Source: Archangium gephyra | GTDB taxonomy: Bacteria; Myxococcota; Myxococcia; Myxococcales; Myxococcaceae | Direction: 5' to 3' | Assembly (NCBI GenBank): GCA_003243425.1 | Contig: QFQP01000011.1 | Location: forward strand, 1-64,000 | Length of the DNA: 64,000 nucleotides | Part shown: positions 25,546 through 35,430 of the stretch, piece after piece | Position numbering within the stretch: position 1 is the first letter of the stretch | Layout of the letters: each line of letters opens with the position of its first letter | Notes under the pieces: model-generated | Databases searched by the model: none | The model's input: the letters and a program-made list of their open reading frames with translations, nothing else | What the model was told of the DNA's origin: nothing | Position numbers and translations under genes: made by a program

Positions 25546-26714
25546 GCCGGCTCCATCGCCCCGGTGGGAATGGGGTTGCTGCGCGTCTTGACCACCGAGG
25601 TCTTGCGGCGCGCTCCGGTTTCGGCAGTCGCGGAGATCGACAACAACAGGCCCGCAGCACCCATCAACACGATGAGCGACGAGCCACCGTACGAGATGAA
25701 CGGCAGCGTGAGGCCCTTGGTGGGCACCGCGCCCATCGCCACCGCCATGTTGACGCACGCCTGGAACGAGATGAGCGAGACCACGCCGAGCCCCAGGTAC
25801 GTGCCGAACGCTTCGGTCGCGTTGAGCGCCGCGCGCAGACCGCGCCAGATGACGATGCCGTACAGGCAGATGAGGAACGCCACGCCGAGCAGGCCGAGTT
25901 CTTCGCCGATGATGGCGAAGATGAAGTCGGTGTGGGCTTCGGGGAGGAAGAACAGCTTCTGCCGGCCATCGCCCAGCCCGAGGCCCGTGAGACCACCAGA
26001 GCCGATCGACATCAGCGACTCCGCGACCTGGTAGCCCGAGCCCTGCCGATTGGCCCACGGGTCGAGGAACGCGGTGATGCGCTTCATGCGGTACGGCGAC
26101 GACGCGATGGCCACGTACGCGAACGGGATGGCGGCGAGCACCATGCCCACCAGGTACGAGAGCTTCGCGCCCGCGGCGAAGAGCATCACGAAGAGCAGGA
26201 ACAGCAGCGCGACCGAGCTGCCGAAGTCGGGCTCGAGCATGCACAGGAACACCAGCAGGCCCGCGATGCCGAGGTGCGGAACGAAGCCGATCGAAAAGTG
26301 CTTCACCTTCTCGCGCTTCTTGGCCAGCGAGTACGCGAGGTAGATGACCCACGCGACCTTCGCGACCTCTGCCGGCTGCAGCGAAACGCCAGGCACGCGC
26401 AGCCAGCGCTTGGCGCCGCCCACGGTGGTGCCGAGGCCCGGGATCAACACCAGCACCAGCATCACCACGGCGATCACCAGCAGCGGGTACGCGAGGCGCG
26501 CCATGCGGCGGTAGCCGACCTTCATCGCCACGGCCATCGCGAGCAGCCCGATGCCGGCCGCGGTGGTCTGCCGCTTCAGGAAGTAGAACGAGTCACCGAG
26601 CTTGTCCTGCGCGGTGATCGCGGACGCGCTGTAGACCATCACCAGGCCGAAGCCGACGAGGCCCAGCACCGCGACGAGCAGCAACGGATCGTACGACGGG
26701 CGACGTTCAGTCAT
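25542..26714 (-). CDS. ftsW: Septal peptidoglycan polymerase FtsW (SEDS family)
   Basis: FtsW is the SEDS glycosyltransferase that polymerises lipid II at the septum together with FtsI. The 390-aa protein has ten predicted membrane helices. Family motifs include MVYSAS in helix 1, the GAKRWLRVPGVSLQPAE loop, and PEAHTDFIFAIIGEELG, in which the Asp is the proposed catalytic residue. The C-terminal segment around LPFISYGGSSL is typical. The start overlaps murD by eight bases and the stop overlaps murG. Confidence 0.96.
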   Translation of the reverse strand: MTERRPSYDPLLLVAVLGLVGFGLVMVYSASAITAQDKLGDSFYFLKRQTTAAGIGLLAMAVAMKVGYRRMARLAYPLLVIAVVMLVLVLIPGLGTTVGGAKRWLRVPGVSLQPAEVAKVAWVIYLAYSLAKKREKVKHFSIGFVPHLGIAGLLVFLCMLEPDFGSSVALLFLLFVMLFAAGAKLSYLVGMVLAAIPFAYVAIASSPYRMKRITAFLDPWANRQGSGYQVAESLMSIGSGGLTGLGLGDGRQKLFFLPEAHTDFIFAIIGEELGLLGVAFLICLYGIVIWRGLRAALNATEAFGTYLGLGVVSLISFQACVNMAVAMGAVPTKGLTLPFISYGGSSLIVLMGAAGLLLSISATAETGARRKTSVVKTRSNPIPTGAMEPA

Positions 26715-28059
26715 GGCTGGGCAGACCTCTCACCAGCGTTTTGAAGACGTCCCCGCGTTGCTCGAAGTTCTTGAACTGGTCGTACGAAGCGCACGCCGGC
26801 GAGAGCAGCACGACGTCGCCCCGCGTCGAGATTTCGGCCGCTTTTGCGACGGCCGTTTCGATCGTCCCACAGTCATGAACTGGACAGAGCGACTTGAACG
26901 CGGCAGCGATCTTCGGCGCGTCATCACCGATGGTGATGACGCCCTTCACCTTGCCGCCCGCCGCCGCGACGAGCGGCTCGTACGGCGCGCCCTTCCCCTT
27001 CCCGCCGGCGATGAGCCAGATGTCGCCCTTGAACGCCTTCATCGCCACCAGCGACGAGTCGACGTTGGTGGCCTTCGAGTCGTTGATCCACTCCACGCCG
27101 TTGCGCTCACGCACGAACTCGAGCCGGTGCGGCAGGCCCGGGAACGCATCGAGGCCGCGCTGAATCGCGTCATCGGGAATTCCAGCGAGGCGCGCCATCA
27201 ACGTCGCCGCCATCGCGTTCTGAAGATTGTGATCACCCCGCAGGGCGCGGTTCTTGACCGTGAACACGGCCGGCTTGCCGAACGTGAGCGCGAACTTGTC
27301 GCCCTTGCCCACCGCGAGGCCGCTGAAGCCGGGGTTGGTGCGCGAACCGTCGAGCGTGAACGCGTACACCGGCACCTTCGCGCGGCGTGACAGCTCGAGC
27401 ACCTCGGCGTCGTCACCGTTGACGATCGCGAAGTCGCCCTGGCTCTGCGTGTCGAAGATGCGTGCCTTGGCGAGGCCATATTCCTTGTGGCTCGCGTAGC
27501 GATCGATGTGGTCGGGCGTGAGGTTCAGAATCGCGGCGCCCTTGAAGCGCGCGCTCACCACACCCTCGAGCTGGAACGACGAGAGCTCGATGACGTGCAG
27601 GTCGTACGGCTTCTCTGTCGACTTCTCGTAGGCCGACGTGAAGGCCGTACCGAGGTTGCCGCCCACGAACGTGCGCGGAACGTGCTGCTTCACCAGCTCG
27701 CCGAGCAGCGCAGTCGTCGTGCTCTTGCCGTTGGTACCGGTGATGCCCAGCAGCGGCCCCGCACCGTGCGGCATCGTGCGGAAGGCGAGCTCGATTTCGC
27801 CGAAGACGGGGACGCTCGACGGCACCGAGATCTTCGACAGCGGAACGCCGGGGCTCACCACGACCGCGGCGGCGCCTTCCCAGTACCGCTCAGGGAACGG
27901 GCCGGCCTTGAGCTCGAAGCGCGGGTGCTCGAGCGGCTTCTTCGCGTCGGGGTTCTCGTCGAGCGCGACCACGTGCGCTCCGCGGTCGAGCAACAGCTTC
28001 GCGGCGCCCACGCCGCTCTTGCCCAGCCCGATGACGATGACCTTCTGGCCCTGAAACAC
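26707..28059 (-). CDS. murD: UDP-N-acetylmuramoylalanine-D-glutamate ligase MurD
   Basis: MurD adds D-glutamate to UDP-MurNAc-L-Ala. The GTG start at 28059 gives 450 aa. The N-terminal Rossmann loop GLGKSGVGAAKLL, the P-loop ITGTNGKSTTTALL, the HVIELSSFQLE motif with the metal-binding Glu, the HNLQNAMAA segment and the WINDSKATNVDSS motif characteristic of MurD are all visible. It starts 6 bp after mraY and overlaps ftsW. Confidence 0.96.
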   Translation of the reverse strand: MFQGQKVIVIGLGKSGVGAAKLLLDRGAHVVALDENPDAKKPLEHPRFELKAGPFPERYWEGAAAVVVSPGVPLSKISVPSSVPVFGEIELAFRTMPHGAGPLLGITGTNGKSTTTALLGELVKQHVPRTFVGGNLGTAFTSAYEKSTEKPYDLHVIELSSFQLEGVVSARFKGAAILNLTPDHIDRYASHKEYGLAKARIFDTQSQGDFAIVNGDDAEVLELSRRAKVPVYAFTLDGSRTNPGFSGLAVGKGDKFALTFGKPAVFTVKNRALRGDHNLQNAMAATLMARLAGIPDDAIQRGLDAFPGLPHRLEFVRERNGVEWINDSKATNVDSSLVAMKAFKGDIWLIAGGKGKGAPYEPLVAAAGGKVKGVITIGDDAPKIAAAFKSLCPVHDCGTIETAVAKAAEISTRGDVVLLSPACASYDQFKNFEQRGDVFKTLVRGLPSHD

Positions 28060-28065
28060 GATTCG

Positions 28066-29232
28066 TTACCTCAGCTTGAGAGACGCCAGCGCGATGGCGC
28101 CGAGCAACACGGAGACGATCCAGAAGCGGATGACGATCTTCGTCTCGCCCATGCCGCCCTTTTCGAAGTGGTGATGCAGCGGCGCCATCTTGAAGACGCG
28201 CTTGCCGGTCAGCTTGAAGCTGGTGACCTGAATCATCACCGAGAGGATCTCGGCGAGGAAGACGCCGTGGATGATGGCCGACAGCACCTCGTTCTTGCTG
28301 AGCATGGCCACGGTGCCCAGCGCGCCACCGAGCGCGAGCGACCCCACGTCACCCATGAACACGCTCGCGGGGTACGCGTTGAACCAGAGGAAGCTGATGC
28401 CCGCGCCGATGATGCTTGCGCAGAACACCGCGAGCTCCGCGCCACCATCGACACGCGTGATGCCGAGGTACTCGTGAATGGGCACGCCGACGAGCGTGCG
28501 AAGGCCACCCACCGTCTCGTAGTCGGCGATCTGCACCGACGAACCGGCCGCGTAGCAGAGCACCACGAAGACGAATGACGCGATCATCGTCGGCGCGATG
28601 GCCAGGCCGTCGAGACCGTCGGTCATGTTCACGGCGTTCGACGTTCCCACCACCACGATCCACGCGAAGAACACGTAGAGCCAACCCAGGTCCGGGTTCG
28701 CGTACTTCGTCGGCACGAACGGAAGAATGATGTGCGTCTCGATGAGCAGTCGCGGCGTTCCAGCGCTCCAGTCGGTCATGATCCCGAACACCGAAATCAG
28801 GAAGAACGCGGTCTGCAGCACCATCTTGTAGCGGCCCGCGAGGCCCTTCGAGTTGCGCTTCGACAGCTTGAGGTAGTCGTCGAGAAACCCGGTGAAGCCG
28901 TAGCCGGCGGTCATCAACAGCGCCACCCACACCACGCGTGACTGGAGGTCCGCGAACAGAATCGTGCCCAGGAAGATGCTGAGCAGAATCAGCGTGCCGC
29001 CGAGCGTCGGCGTGCCCTTCTTCTTCTGATGCGATTCCGGCGTGTCTTCACGCACGTTCGACTGACCGTGCTGCTGAATGCGCAAACGGTTGATGAGGCC
29101 CGGGCCCACCAGCATTCCGATGACGAGCGACGAGGTCGCCGCCGCGACGATGCGGAACGTCGGGTAGCGCAGGAAGTTGAAGTACTTCCCCGCGTCGCCG
29201 TCTTTGAGCCATTCGTAGAGCAGGTACAGCAT
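28066..29232 (-). CDS. mraY: Phospho-MurNAc-pentapeptide transferase MraY
   Basis: MraY transfers phospho-MurNAc-pentapeptide to undecaprenyl phosphate, giving lipid I. The 388-aa polytopic protein has about ten membrane helices. Conserved sequences are HQKKKGTPTLGG (nucleotide-binding region), GFLDDYLKL with the catalytic aspartates, NAVNMTDGLDGLA and the C-terminal APLHHHFEKGG histidine motif. The start overlaps the murF stop (ATGA). Confidence 0.97.
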   Translation of the reverse strand: MLYLLYEWLKDGDAGKYFNFLRYPTFRIVAAATSSLVIGMLVGPGLINRLRIQQHGQSNVREDTPESHQKKKGTPTLGGTLILLSIFLGTILFADLQSRVVWVALLMTAGYGFTGFLDDYLKLSKRNSKGLAGRYKMVLQTAFFLISVFGIMTDWSAGTPRLLIETHIILPFVPTKYANPDLGWLYVFFAWIVVVGTSNAVNMTDGLDGLAIAPTMIASFVFVVLCYAAGSSVQIADYETVGGLRTLVGVPIHEYLGITRVDGGAELAVFCASIIGAGISFLWFNAYPASVFMGDVGSLALGGALGTVAMLSKNEVLSAIIHGVFLAEILSVMIQVTSFKLTGKRVFKMAPLHHHFEKGGMGETKIVIRFWIVSVLLGAIALASLKLR

Positions 29233-30629
29233 CAGTGGCCTCCGCCAGTTGACGTGCCAGTGAGTGCTTCAACGACCCGCTCCAACTTCATTCCGCGGCT
29301 CCCCTTCACCAGCACGTAGTCGTTGGGCTTCAGCTCCTGCGTGAGCCATGCCACCAACGACGGCACGTCTTCGAAGTGGCGCGCCTTGTCGCCCAGTGTC
29401 TTCACGGCCTCGGCGTGCGCGTGCTTCATGCGCGGGCCGAAGAAGGCGACGAGCGCGGCGAGTGACGCGGCGGTCGGGCCCATGTCGGTGTGTTCTCTGG
29501 TTTCGCTCGACCCGAGCTCCAACATGTCGCCCAGCACCGCGACCGCGCGGCCGTTCTTCGCGAGGTCAGCGACGGTCTTGAGCGCCGCCGTCATCGAAGA
29601 CGGGTTCGCGTTGTAGCAATCGTCGACCACCGTCACGCCGTTGGGCGCGTCGACGATCTGCAGGCGGCGTGAATGCGGGTGTGCGCTCTCGAGACCCTTC
29701 ACGCACTCTTCCGGCGAGTACCCGATCGACAGCGCGAGCGCGAAGGCACCGGTCGCGTTGTTGGCGTTGTGGTCGCCGACCAGATTCAGCGCGACCGTGT
29801 ACGCAGAACCACGGGCAGCAATCTTCAAGGTCTGACCGTCGCGACCACGTGGCTCGACGGACACGAGGCGAACGTCGGCGCCGTCCGTGCGGCCCCACGT
29901 GAGCTTCTTCGCGGGCACGTCTTCGGCCTGAAACACGATGCGCGCGTCGTCGACGTTGACGACCGCAGTGGCGGTCTTCGCGAGGCCCCAGAACAGCTCG
30001 GCCTTCGCCGCGGCGACGCCTTCGATGCTGCCGACGCCCTCGAGGTGCGCGGGCTGAACGATGGTGATGAGCCCCGCGTCGGGCCGCGCGATCCTGGTGA
30101 GGCGACCGATCTCGCCCGCGTGGTTCATGCCCATCTCGATGACGGCCGCGACGTGCGTCTCATCGAGGTTGAACAACGTGAGCGGCACACCGATCTCGTT
30201 GTTGAGATTTCCCGCCGTCTTCAGCGCGGGGCCCCGCGTCGACAGAATCGAACCGACCAGCTCCTTGGTGGTGGTCTTTCCGTTCGAGCCGGTGACCGCG
30301 ACGATGGGAATGTTGAAGCGGCTGCGATGCGCGTTCGCGAGCCGCCCGAGCCCCACCAGGGTGTCGTTCACCGCGAACACCGTCGCGGCTTCGTTCTTGG
30401 GAGCGCGCGCGAAGTCTTCGACCATCACCGCCGCCGCACCGGCCGCCACGGCCTGATCGAGGAAATCGTGCGCGTCGAACCGTTCGCCCTTGAGCGCGAC
30501 GAACAGACAACCGGGCGTCAGCGCGCGCGTGTCAGTGCAGACGCCGGTGAAGGCCGCGACCTTTCCTCGGCGCGTCACCTGCGCGCCGGTCGCCTTCACC
30601 ACTTCCTCTGCACTGAAACGCACGGTCAT
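29232..30629 (-). CDS. murF: UDP-MurNAc-tripeptide-D-Ala-D-Ala ligase MurF
   Basis: MurF completes the UDP-MurNAc-pentapeptide by adding D-alanyl-D-alanine. The 465-aa protein has the N-terminal RGKVAAFTGVCTDTRALTPG domain, the P-loop VTGSNGKTTTKEL, the EMGMNHAGEIGRLT motif, HNANNATGAFAL and DDCYNANPSSM, all typical of MurF. It overlaps mraY and starts 4 bp after murE. The D-Ala-D-Ala substrate must come from a Ddl encoded elsewhere, because ddl is not in this cluster. Confidence 0.96.
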   Translation of the reverse strand: MTVRFSAEEVVKATGAQVTRRGKVAAFTGVCTDTRALTPGCLFVALKGERFDAHDFLDQAVAAGAAAVMVEDFARAPKNEAATVFAVNDTLVGLGRLANAHRSRFNIPIVAVTGSNGKTTTKELVGSILSTRGPALKTAGNLNNEIGVPLTLFNLDETHVAAVIEMGMNHAGEIGRLTRIARPDAGLITIVQPAHLEGVGSIEGVAAAKAELFWGLAKTATAVVNVDDARIVFQAEDVPAKKLTWGRTDGADVRLVSVEPRGRDGQTLKIAARGSAYTVALNLVGDHNANNATGAFALALSIGYSPEECVKGLESAHPHSRRLQIVDAPNGVTVVDDCYNANPSSMTAALKTVADLAKNGRAVAVLGDMLELGSSETREHTDMGPTAASLAALVAFFGPRMKHAHAEAVKTLGDKARHFEDVPSLVAWLTQELKPNDYVLVKGSRGMKLERVVEALTGTSTGGGH

Positions 30630-30633
30630 GACT

Positions 30634-32130
30634 TCAGACTCCGAGGGCCTTGCTGGCTTCTTCGAGGTCGTCGAAGTGCGACTTGTGGCCCTTCACTTCC
30701 TGGTACGTCTCGTGGCCCTTGCCGGCGATGAGAATGGTGTCGCCCGGCTTGGCGAGCGAGATCGCGAGCGCGATGGCCGCCTTGCGATCGGCTTCGACGA
30801 GGTAGCCGCGTTCACCGGTGCGCGCCTTCGCCGGAGACATGCGGCGCAGCTCTCCCTTCTCGAGGCCCGGGATGATGTCCTGAATGATGTCGTCGGGATC
30901 TTCCGAGCGCGGGTTGTCGGACGTGACGATGGGAATGTCGGCCTGCGCCGCGACTTCACCCATCAACGGGCGCTTGCCTTCGTCGCGATCACCGCCGCAA
31001 CCGAACACCACGATGAGCTTGCCCTTCGTCACCGCCCTCGACGACTCGACGGCCTTCGCGAGCGCGTCGTCGGTGTGCGCATAGTCGACGAACGCGGTGA
31101 TGCCGCCGTTCTCGACGCGCTCCATGCGACCGGGCACGCGAATCACGCGCTCGATGCCGTCCTGCACGTCGCGGCGTGAAGCGCCGGCCGCCAGCGCGAT
31201 GCCCGTCGCGCACAGGATGTTGTCGAGGTTGTGCGCACCGATGAGCGCGCTCTTGATGGCGATGTCGCCCGCGGGCGTCTTGAGCGTCGCCTTGATGCCC
31301 TTCGTCGTGTACTCGACGTTGCTGGCCGACAGCTCACCGTTGCCCGCGCGCGAGAACTTCCAGCTCTGACGCTTGAGCTGCTTCATCTCGTTGTAGACGC
31401 GGTTGGTGTACGTGTCGTCGGCGTTGACCACCGCCAGACCACCGGCCGAGAGGTTCTCGGTGAACAAGCGACGCTTGGCCTGAAAATAGACCTCCATGTC
31501 CTTGTGGTAGTCGAGGTGGTCGCGCGAGAGGTTCGTGAACCCCGCCGAGCGGAACGTGATGCCGTGCACGCGGTCTTGCGCGAGGGCGTGGCTCGAGACC
31601 TCCATCACCACCGTGTCGACACCGGCGTCGGCCATCTCACGCAGCGTCTTGTGCAGGGAGATCGCATCGGGCGTGGTGTGCGTCGGCTCGATCGAATTGC
31701 CGCCGTAGCGGACCTTGATGGTGCCGAAGAGCCCGACGTTGTTCATGCCGGCCGCGCAGATGCTCTCGACCAACCACGCCGTCGTCGTCTTGCCGTTGGT
31801 GCCGGTGACGCCGAGCATCGTCATGTCGCGCGCGGGGTTGCCGTAGAAATTGCCGGCGACCAGCGCCATCGCCTTGCGAACCGAGGGCGTGACGAACAAC
31901 GGCACCGACAAACCGCCGATGGTCTTCTCGGCCAACACTGCAACCGCGCCACGCTGCACGGCTTCGTGCGCGAACTGCACGCCATCGGCCTTGGTACCGG
32001 GAACGGCGATGAACAAGTCGCCCGGCTTGACGCTGCGAGAGTCGGCGGTGATTCCGGTGACGTCGGCCTTGGCCTTCGTCGAAGCAACGGGCTCCGTTCC
32101 GACACCTGCGAGCAGCTCCGTGAGTTTCAT
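30634..32130 (-). CDS. murE: UDP-MurNAc-L-Ala-D-Glu:meso-DAP ligase MurE
   Basis: MurE adds the third amino acid of the stem peptide. The 498-aa protein has GITADSRSVKPGDLF, the P-loop GVTGTNGKTTTAWL, VMEVSSHAL and the C-terminal TSDNPRSEDP. The DNPR tetrapeptide identifies the meso-diaminopimelate-specific type rather than the lysine type, in keeping with a Gram-negative cell wall. An AGGAAGAG ribosome-binding site precedes the ATG, and 31 bp separate it from ftsI. Confidence 0.96.
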   Translation of the reverse strand: MKLTELLAGVGTEPVASTKAKADVTGITADSRSVKPGDLFIAVPGTKADGVQFAHEAVQRGAVAVLAEKTIGGLSVPLFVTPSVRKAMALVAGNFYGNPARDMTMLGVTGTNGKTTTAWLVESICAAGMNNVGLFGTIKVRYGGNSIEPTHTTPDAISLHKTLREMADAGVDTVVMEVSSHALAQDRVHGITFRSAGFTNLSRDHLDYHKDMEVYFQAKRRLFTENLSAGGLAVVNADDTYTNRVYNEMKQLKRQSWKFSRAGNGELSASNVEYTTKGIKATLKTPAGDIAIKSALIGAHNLDNILCATGIALAAGASRRDVQDGIERVIRVPGRMERVENGGITAFVDYAHTDDALAKAVESSRAVTKGKLIVVFGCGGDRDEGKRPLMGEVAAQADIPIVTSDNPRSEDPDDIIQDIIPGLEKGELRRMSPAKARTGERGYLVEADRKAAIALAISLAKPGDTILIAGKGHETYQEVKGHKSHFDDLEEASKALGV

Positions 32131-32161
32131 CTCGTCTCTTCCTGACCGCGATGCGCGGCCT

Positions 32162-34192
32162 TCAACGGGGTGAAGTTGGCAAATGCCCTGCCAACTCCAC
32201 GGTGATGCGGGTGCCCTTTTCCACGAGGGTTCCCGCTGCGGGCTTCTGCGAAATCACCCGGCCACTCCCGGCCAGGTGCGGCTCCAGAGCCGCGGTGAGC
32301 AACTGCGTCACTGCAACACGCCCCGACAACCCCGACAGGTTCGGAACACGAACCGAACCCTCCGCGGGCGCATCGTCGGTGACGAGATCCAACTGATCCA
32401 TTTTCTCGACGGCGGCGACCACCACCGACTTCTCGGGTTTGGCCGGTTTCTTCTCGGGTCTGGCCGCGACCACCGGCATCTCGCGCGACTTGGGCGCGCC
32501 CAGGTGCGGCATCGCCTGCAGCGCGATCTCCTTGAACGCGGGCGCGGCGACGAGCCCGCCGTACACGTCGGTCCTGGGCTCATCGATGACGATGTAGATG
32601 ACCGCGCGCGGGTCTTCGGCCGGCACCACGCCGATGAAGCTGGCGATGCGCTTGTCGGAGTAGCCGCGGGCCACAGGGTCCACCTTCTGCGCGGTGCCCG
32701 TCTTGCCGGCCACGCGGTACTCGTCCATGCGCGCCCGGGTGGCGGTGCCGCCCTGCTCCACCACGCTCTCGAGCATGGCGATGGTGGCCTTCGCGCTCTT
32801 CTCGCTGACCACGCGGCGAATGGGCGTGGGCTTGTTCTCGAGCAGCGTCAGGCCGTCGGCGTCGACGACCTTCGACACCAGGTACGGCTTCATCAAGGTG
32901 CCGCCGTTGGCGAGCGCGCCGTAGGCCGCCGCGACCTGCAACGCCGTGGCGCTGACGCCCTGACCGAAGCTCTGCGTGGCAAGCGCGATCTCCGCTTTCG
33001 GGTACGGCACGAGCCCGCGGCCTTCACCGGGCAGCCCCAGACCGTAGCGATCGCCGAAGCCGAAGTTCTTGTACGACTCGACGAGGCGATCGCGGCCCAT
33101 CTTCTGCGCGACCTTCGCGGTGCAGATGTTCGACGACACCTGGAGAATTCCGCGCGGCGTGAGGATCTTGTGCGGGTGCGTGTCGTGAACGACGTTGCGA
33201 CCGACCCGGAACGAACCGTTCTCGCAGTCGAACTCGGTGTTCTCGGTGATGGTCTTGTCGTCGAGCGCCTGCGCGATGACGAAGGCCTTGAACGTGGACC
33301 CGGGCTCGAAGCTGTCGGTCACCGCGCGATCGCGGAAGTCGTCGGCCCCGGCGCCCTTCGTCGCGTTGGGGTTGAAGCGCGGCCAGTTGGCGAGCGCGAG
33401 AATTTCACCGGTGCGCGGCTCGAGCACGACGGCCATACCGGCGGTCGCCCTGGCGTCGAGCACCGCTTTTTCGAGCGCGCGTTCGGTGACGAACTGCATC
33501 GTCGAATCGATGGTGAGCGTGAGGTTCGCGCCCTGCGTCGCCTCCGGCGCTTCGAGGCCGTTGGTGAGCAGCTTGCGGCCCTTCGCGTCGCGGAAGCCCG
33601 CGCGCTTGACGTTCTCGCCCGAGAGCTCGTCTTCGAAGCTCTTCTCGAGGCCGTCGAGGCCATGTGAATCGGTGCCGACCAGCCCCACCACGTGCGCGGC
33701 CAGCTCTCGCTGCGGGTAGAAGCGGCGCGGCTCCTTCGCGAAGCCGATGCCGGGCAGATTGAGCGCCTTGACCTTCGCCGCGTCAGCGTCGGTCACCTGG
33801 CGCTTGACCCACGCGAAGCGGCGGCCCTTCTCGAGGCGCTCGTAGACGTCCTTCCAATCGAGCCCGAGCACCTTCGCCAACTTCTTCGCCGCGTCACGCG
33901 TGTCGGGGAGCATCGACGGGTCGACCCACACGGAATCGACGTCGACCGACGACGCCAGCTTCACACCCCGGCGATCGACGATGTCGCCGCGCCGCGCGGG
34001 AATTTCGATCGCGCGCACGTACTGATCTTCAGCGAAGCCCTTGAGCCGATCCTTCTGGTGCACCTGCAGGTTCCACGCGCGCGCGAACGCCCCGAGCAAG
34101 AGAACGAAGAACACCAGGCCCATGAAGATGACGCGCAGGCGCATCCACTTCGAAGGAGCCTCCATGGGCTGCATCGCCTTCAGGTCACGCAT
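32162..34192 (-). CDS. ftsI: Septal transpeptidase FtsI (PBP3) with C-terminal PASTA domain
   Basis: FtsI is the class B penicillin-binding protein that cross-links septal peptidoglycan. The 676-aa product has one transmembrane helix at about residues 18-38, the class B dimerisation domain, and the transpeptidase active site: S299-TFK302, SxN at S353-SN355 and KTG at 497-499. Residues of about 540-610 are a Pro/Lys-rich linker. The final 65 residues form a PASTA repeat (VRVPNLSGLSGRVAVTQLLT), as in SpoVD-like enzymes and unlike E. coli FtsI. It starts 3 bp after ftsL. Confidence 0.96.
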   Translation of the reverse strand: MRDLKAMQPMEAPSKWMRLRVIFMGLVFFVLLLGAFARAWNLQVHQKDRLKGFAEDQYVRAIEIPARRGDIVDRRGVKLASSVDVDSVWVDPSMLPDTRDAAKKLAKVLGLDWKDVYERLEKGRRFAWVKRQVTDADAAKVKALNLPGIGFAKEPRRFYPQRELAAHVVGLVGTDSHGLDGLEKSFEDELSGENVKRAGFRDAKGRKLLTNGLEAPEATQGANLTLTIDSTMQFVTERALEKAVLDARATAGMAVVLEPRTGEILALANWPRFNPNATKGAGADDFRDRAVTDSFEPGSTFKAFVIAQALDDKTITENTEFDCENGSFRVGRNVVHDTHPHKILTPRGILQVSSNICTAKVAQKMGRDRLVESYKNFGFGDRYGLGLPGEGRGLVPYPKAEIALATQSFGQGVSATALQVAAAYGALANGGTLMKPYLVSKVVDADGLTLLENKPTPIRRVVSEKSAKATIAMLESVVEQGGTATRARMDEYRVAGKTGTAQKVDPVARGYSDKRIASFIGVVPAEDPRAVIYIVIDEPRTDVYGGLVAAPAFKEIALQAMPHLGAPKSREMPVVAARPEKKPAKPEKSVVVAAVEKMDQLDLVTDDAPAEGSVRVPNLSGLSGRVAVTQLLTAALEPHLAGSGRVISQKPAAGTLVEKGTRITVELAGHLPTSPR

Positions 34193-34195
34193 GGT

Positions 34196-34510
34196 TCAGT
34201 TCTTCACCGGAATGACGACCGTGGGGACCTGCATCTTGAGCTGCGCGGCCGCCGTGGGCGCGAGCTTGGAAGGCGCGGTGAGCGAGGCGATCTCGACCTT
34301 CAGCGCGTCGTTCGCACGCTGCAGCTCGACGCCCTGCGCGTCTTTCTTCGAGAGCTCGTAGCCCATCTTCACCACCATCACGCGCGAGGTGACGTGAACG
34401 ATGCCGACCACCGCGAGCAGCATGACCGCGAGTGCGGCGGGCAGAATCTCCAGCAGGATCACCGAAAGCGAAATGCCGCCCTTGTTGCGCGCTTCGAGAA
34501 CGACGCTCAT
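34196..34510 (-). CDS. ftsL: Cell division protein FtsL
   Basis: This 104-aa bitopic protein is assigned as FtsL from position between rsmH and ftsI plus topology. It has a short basic cytoplasmic start, one membrane helix at about residues 14-40 and a periplasmic coiled-coil-like segment (YELSKKDAQGVELQRANDALKVEIASL) of the right length. Sequence conservation in FtsL is always weak, so the call rests on context. The ATG overlaps the rsmH stop. It should form a complex with FtsQ and an FtsB-like protein encoded elsewhere. Confidence 0.85.
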   Translation of the reverse strand: MSVVLEARNKGGISLSVILLEILPAALAVMLLAVVGIVHVTSRVMVVKMGYELSKKDAQGVELQRANDALKVEIASLTAPSKLAPTAAAQLKMQVPTVVIPVKN

Positions 34511-35430
34511 GACACCTTCTCCACGCCGCGGAGCTTCGCGCTGCGAGCCCGCGGGTTTTCCGACGCTTCAGGTTCAGCGGCGGTGATGGGCTTCTTCGAC
34601 AGAGTCTTGAAATTCGCGGTCTGGGTGTGAACGACGGGCAGGCCGCGCGGCACGTCGTCGGGCGCTTCACCGCACAACGCGCGGAACGCGTGCTTCACCG
34701 CGCGATCCTCGAGCGAGTGGAAGCTGATGATCGCCGCGCGACCACCCACTTTGAGCATCGAAGGAATCGCCGCGAGCGCGCGCTCCAGCTGCTCCAGCTC
34801 CCGATTCACCGCGATGCGCAGGCCCTGGAAGGTGCGCGTGGCGACGTGAATGTCCTTTGGCCACGCCTTGCGCGACATGCCGGCCTTCACCGCTTCGACG
34901 GCCTCGAACGTCGTCTTCGGCAACCGCTGCTTCAACGCGCGCGCGATCGGCCGCGACAGGCGCTCTTCGCCGTATTCGTAGAGCACGTCGGCCAGCTCGT
35001 TCTCGCCCAGGCGCTCGATCAACTCGGCGGCGGTCTCGCCTTCGTCCGACATGCGCATGTCGAGCGGCCCGTCTTTCATGAACGAAAACCCACGCTCGGC
35101 GTGGTCCAGCTGGGGCGACGACACGCCGAGGTCGAGCACGAACCCATCGACCTGCTTCGTCACCAGGTTGACGATGTTGGCCACGTCACCGAACTCACCG
35201 CGCACCGGGGTGAAGCGATCACCGAAGCGCTTCAGACGCTCGGAAGCCGCGGCGAGCGCACGGGGATCGCGGTCGATGCCGAACACACGGGCGCCGCGCT
35301 CCAACAGCGCCTCCGTATGCCCACCACCACCGAGCGTTCCGTCGATGATCACGCGCCCCTCCGAGGGCTGCACCAGCTCGACCGTCTCGTTCAGAAGAAC
35401 GGTCTGATGAACGAAGGCGATGGCGGTCAC
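34507..35430 (-). CDS. rsmH: 16S rRNA (cytosine-1402-N4)-methyltransferase RsmH
   Basis: RsmH (MraW) N4-methylates C1402 in the 16S rRNA decoding centre. The 307-aa product begins at GTG with VHQTVLLNETVELVQP. Motif I IIDGTLGGGGHTEALLERG binds SAM, followed by FVLDLGVSSPQLDHAERGFSF, the MRMS segment and the C-terminal ISFHSLEDRAVKHAF, all diagnostic. The stop overlaps ftsL, and the start overlaps the STAS-gene stop (GTGA), so translation is coupled through the whole leader of the cluster. Confidence 0.96.
   Translation of the reverse strand: MTAIAFVHQTVLLNETVELVQPSEGRVIIDGTLGGGGHTEALLERGARVFGIDRDPRALAAASERLKRFGDRFTPVRGEFGDVANIVNLVTKQVDGFVLDLGVSSPQLDHAERGFSFMKDGPLDMRMSDEGETAAELIERLGENELADVLYEYGEERLSRPIARALKQRLPKTTFEAVEAVKAGMSRKAWPKDIHVATRTFQGLRIAVNRELEQLERALAAIPSMLKVGGRAAIISFHSLEDRAVKHAFRALCGEAPDDVPRGLPVVHTQTANFKTLSKKPITAAEPEASENPRARSAKLRGVEKVS

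Noticed and set aside
24394..26352. 652-aa fusion-like ORF of murG with N-terminal extension
   Set aside because: The extra N-terminal 268 residues are an out-of-frame reading of ftsW; murG starts at GTG 25545 overlapping the ftsW stop.
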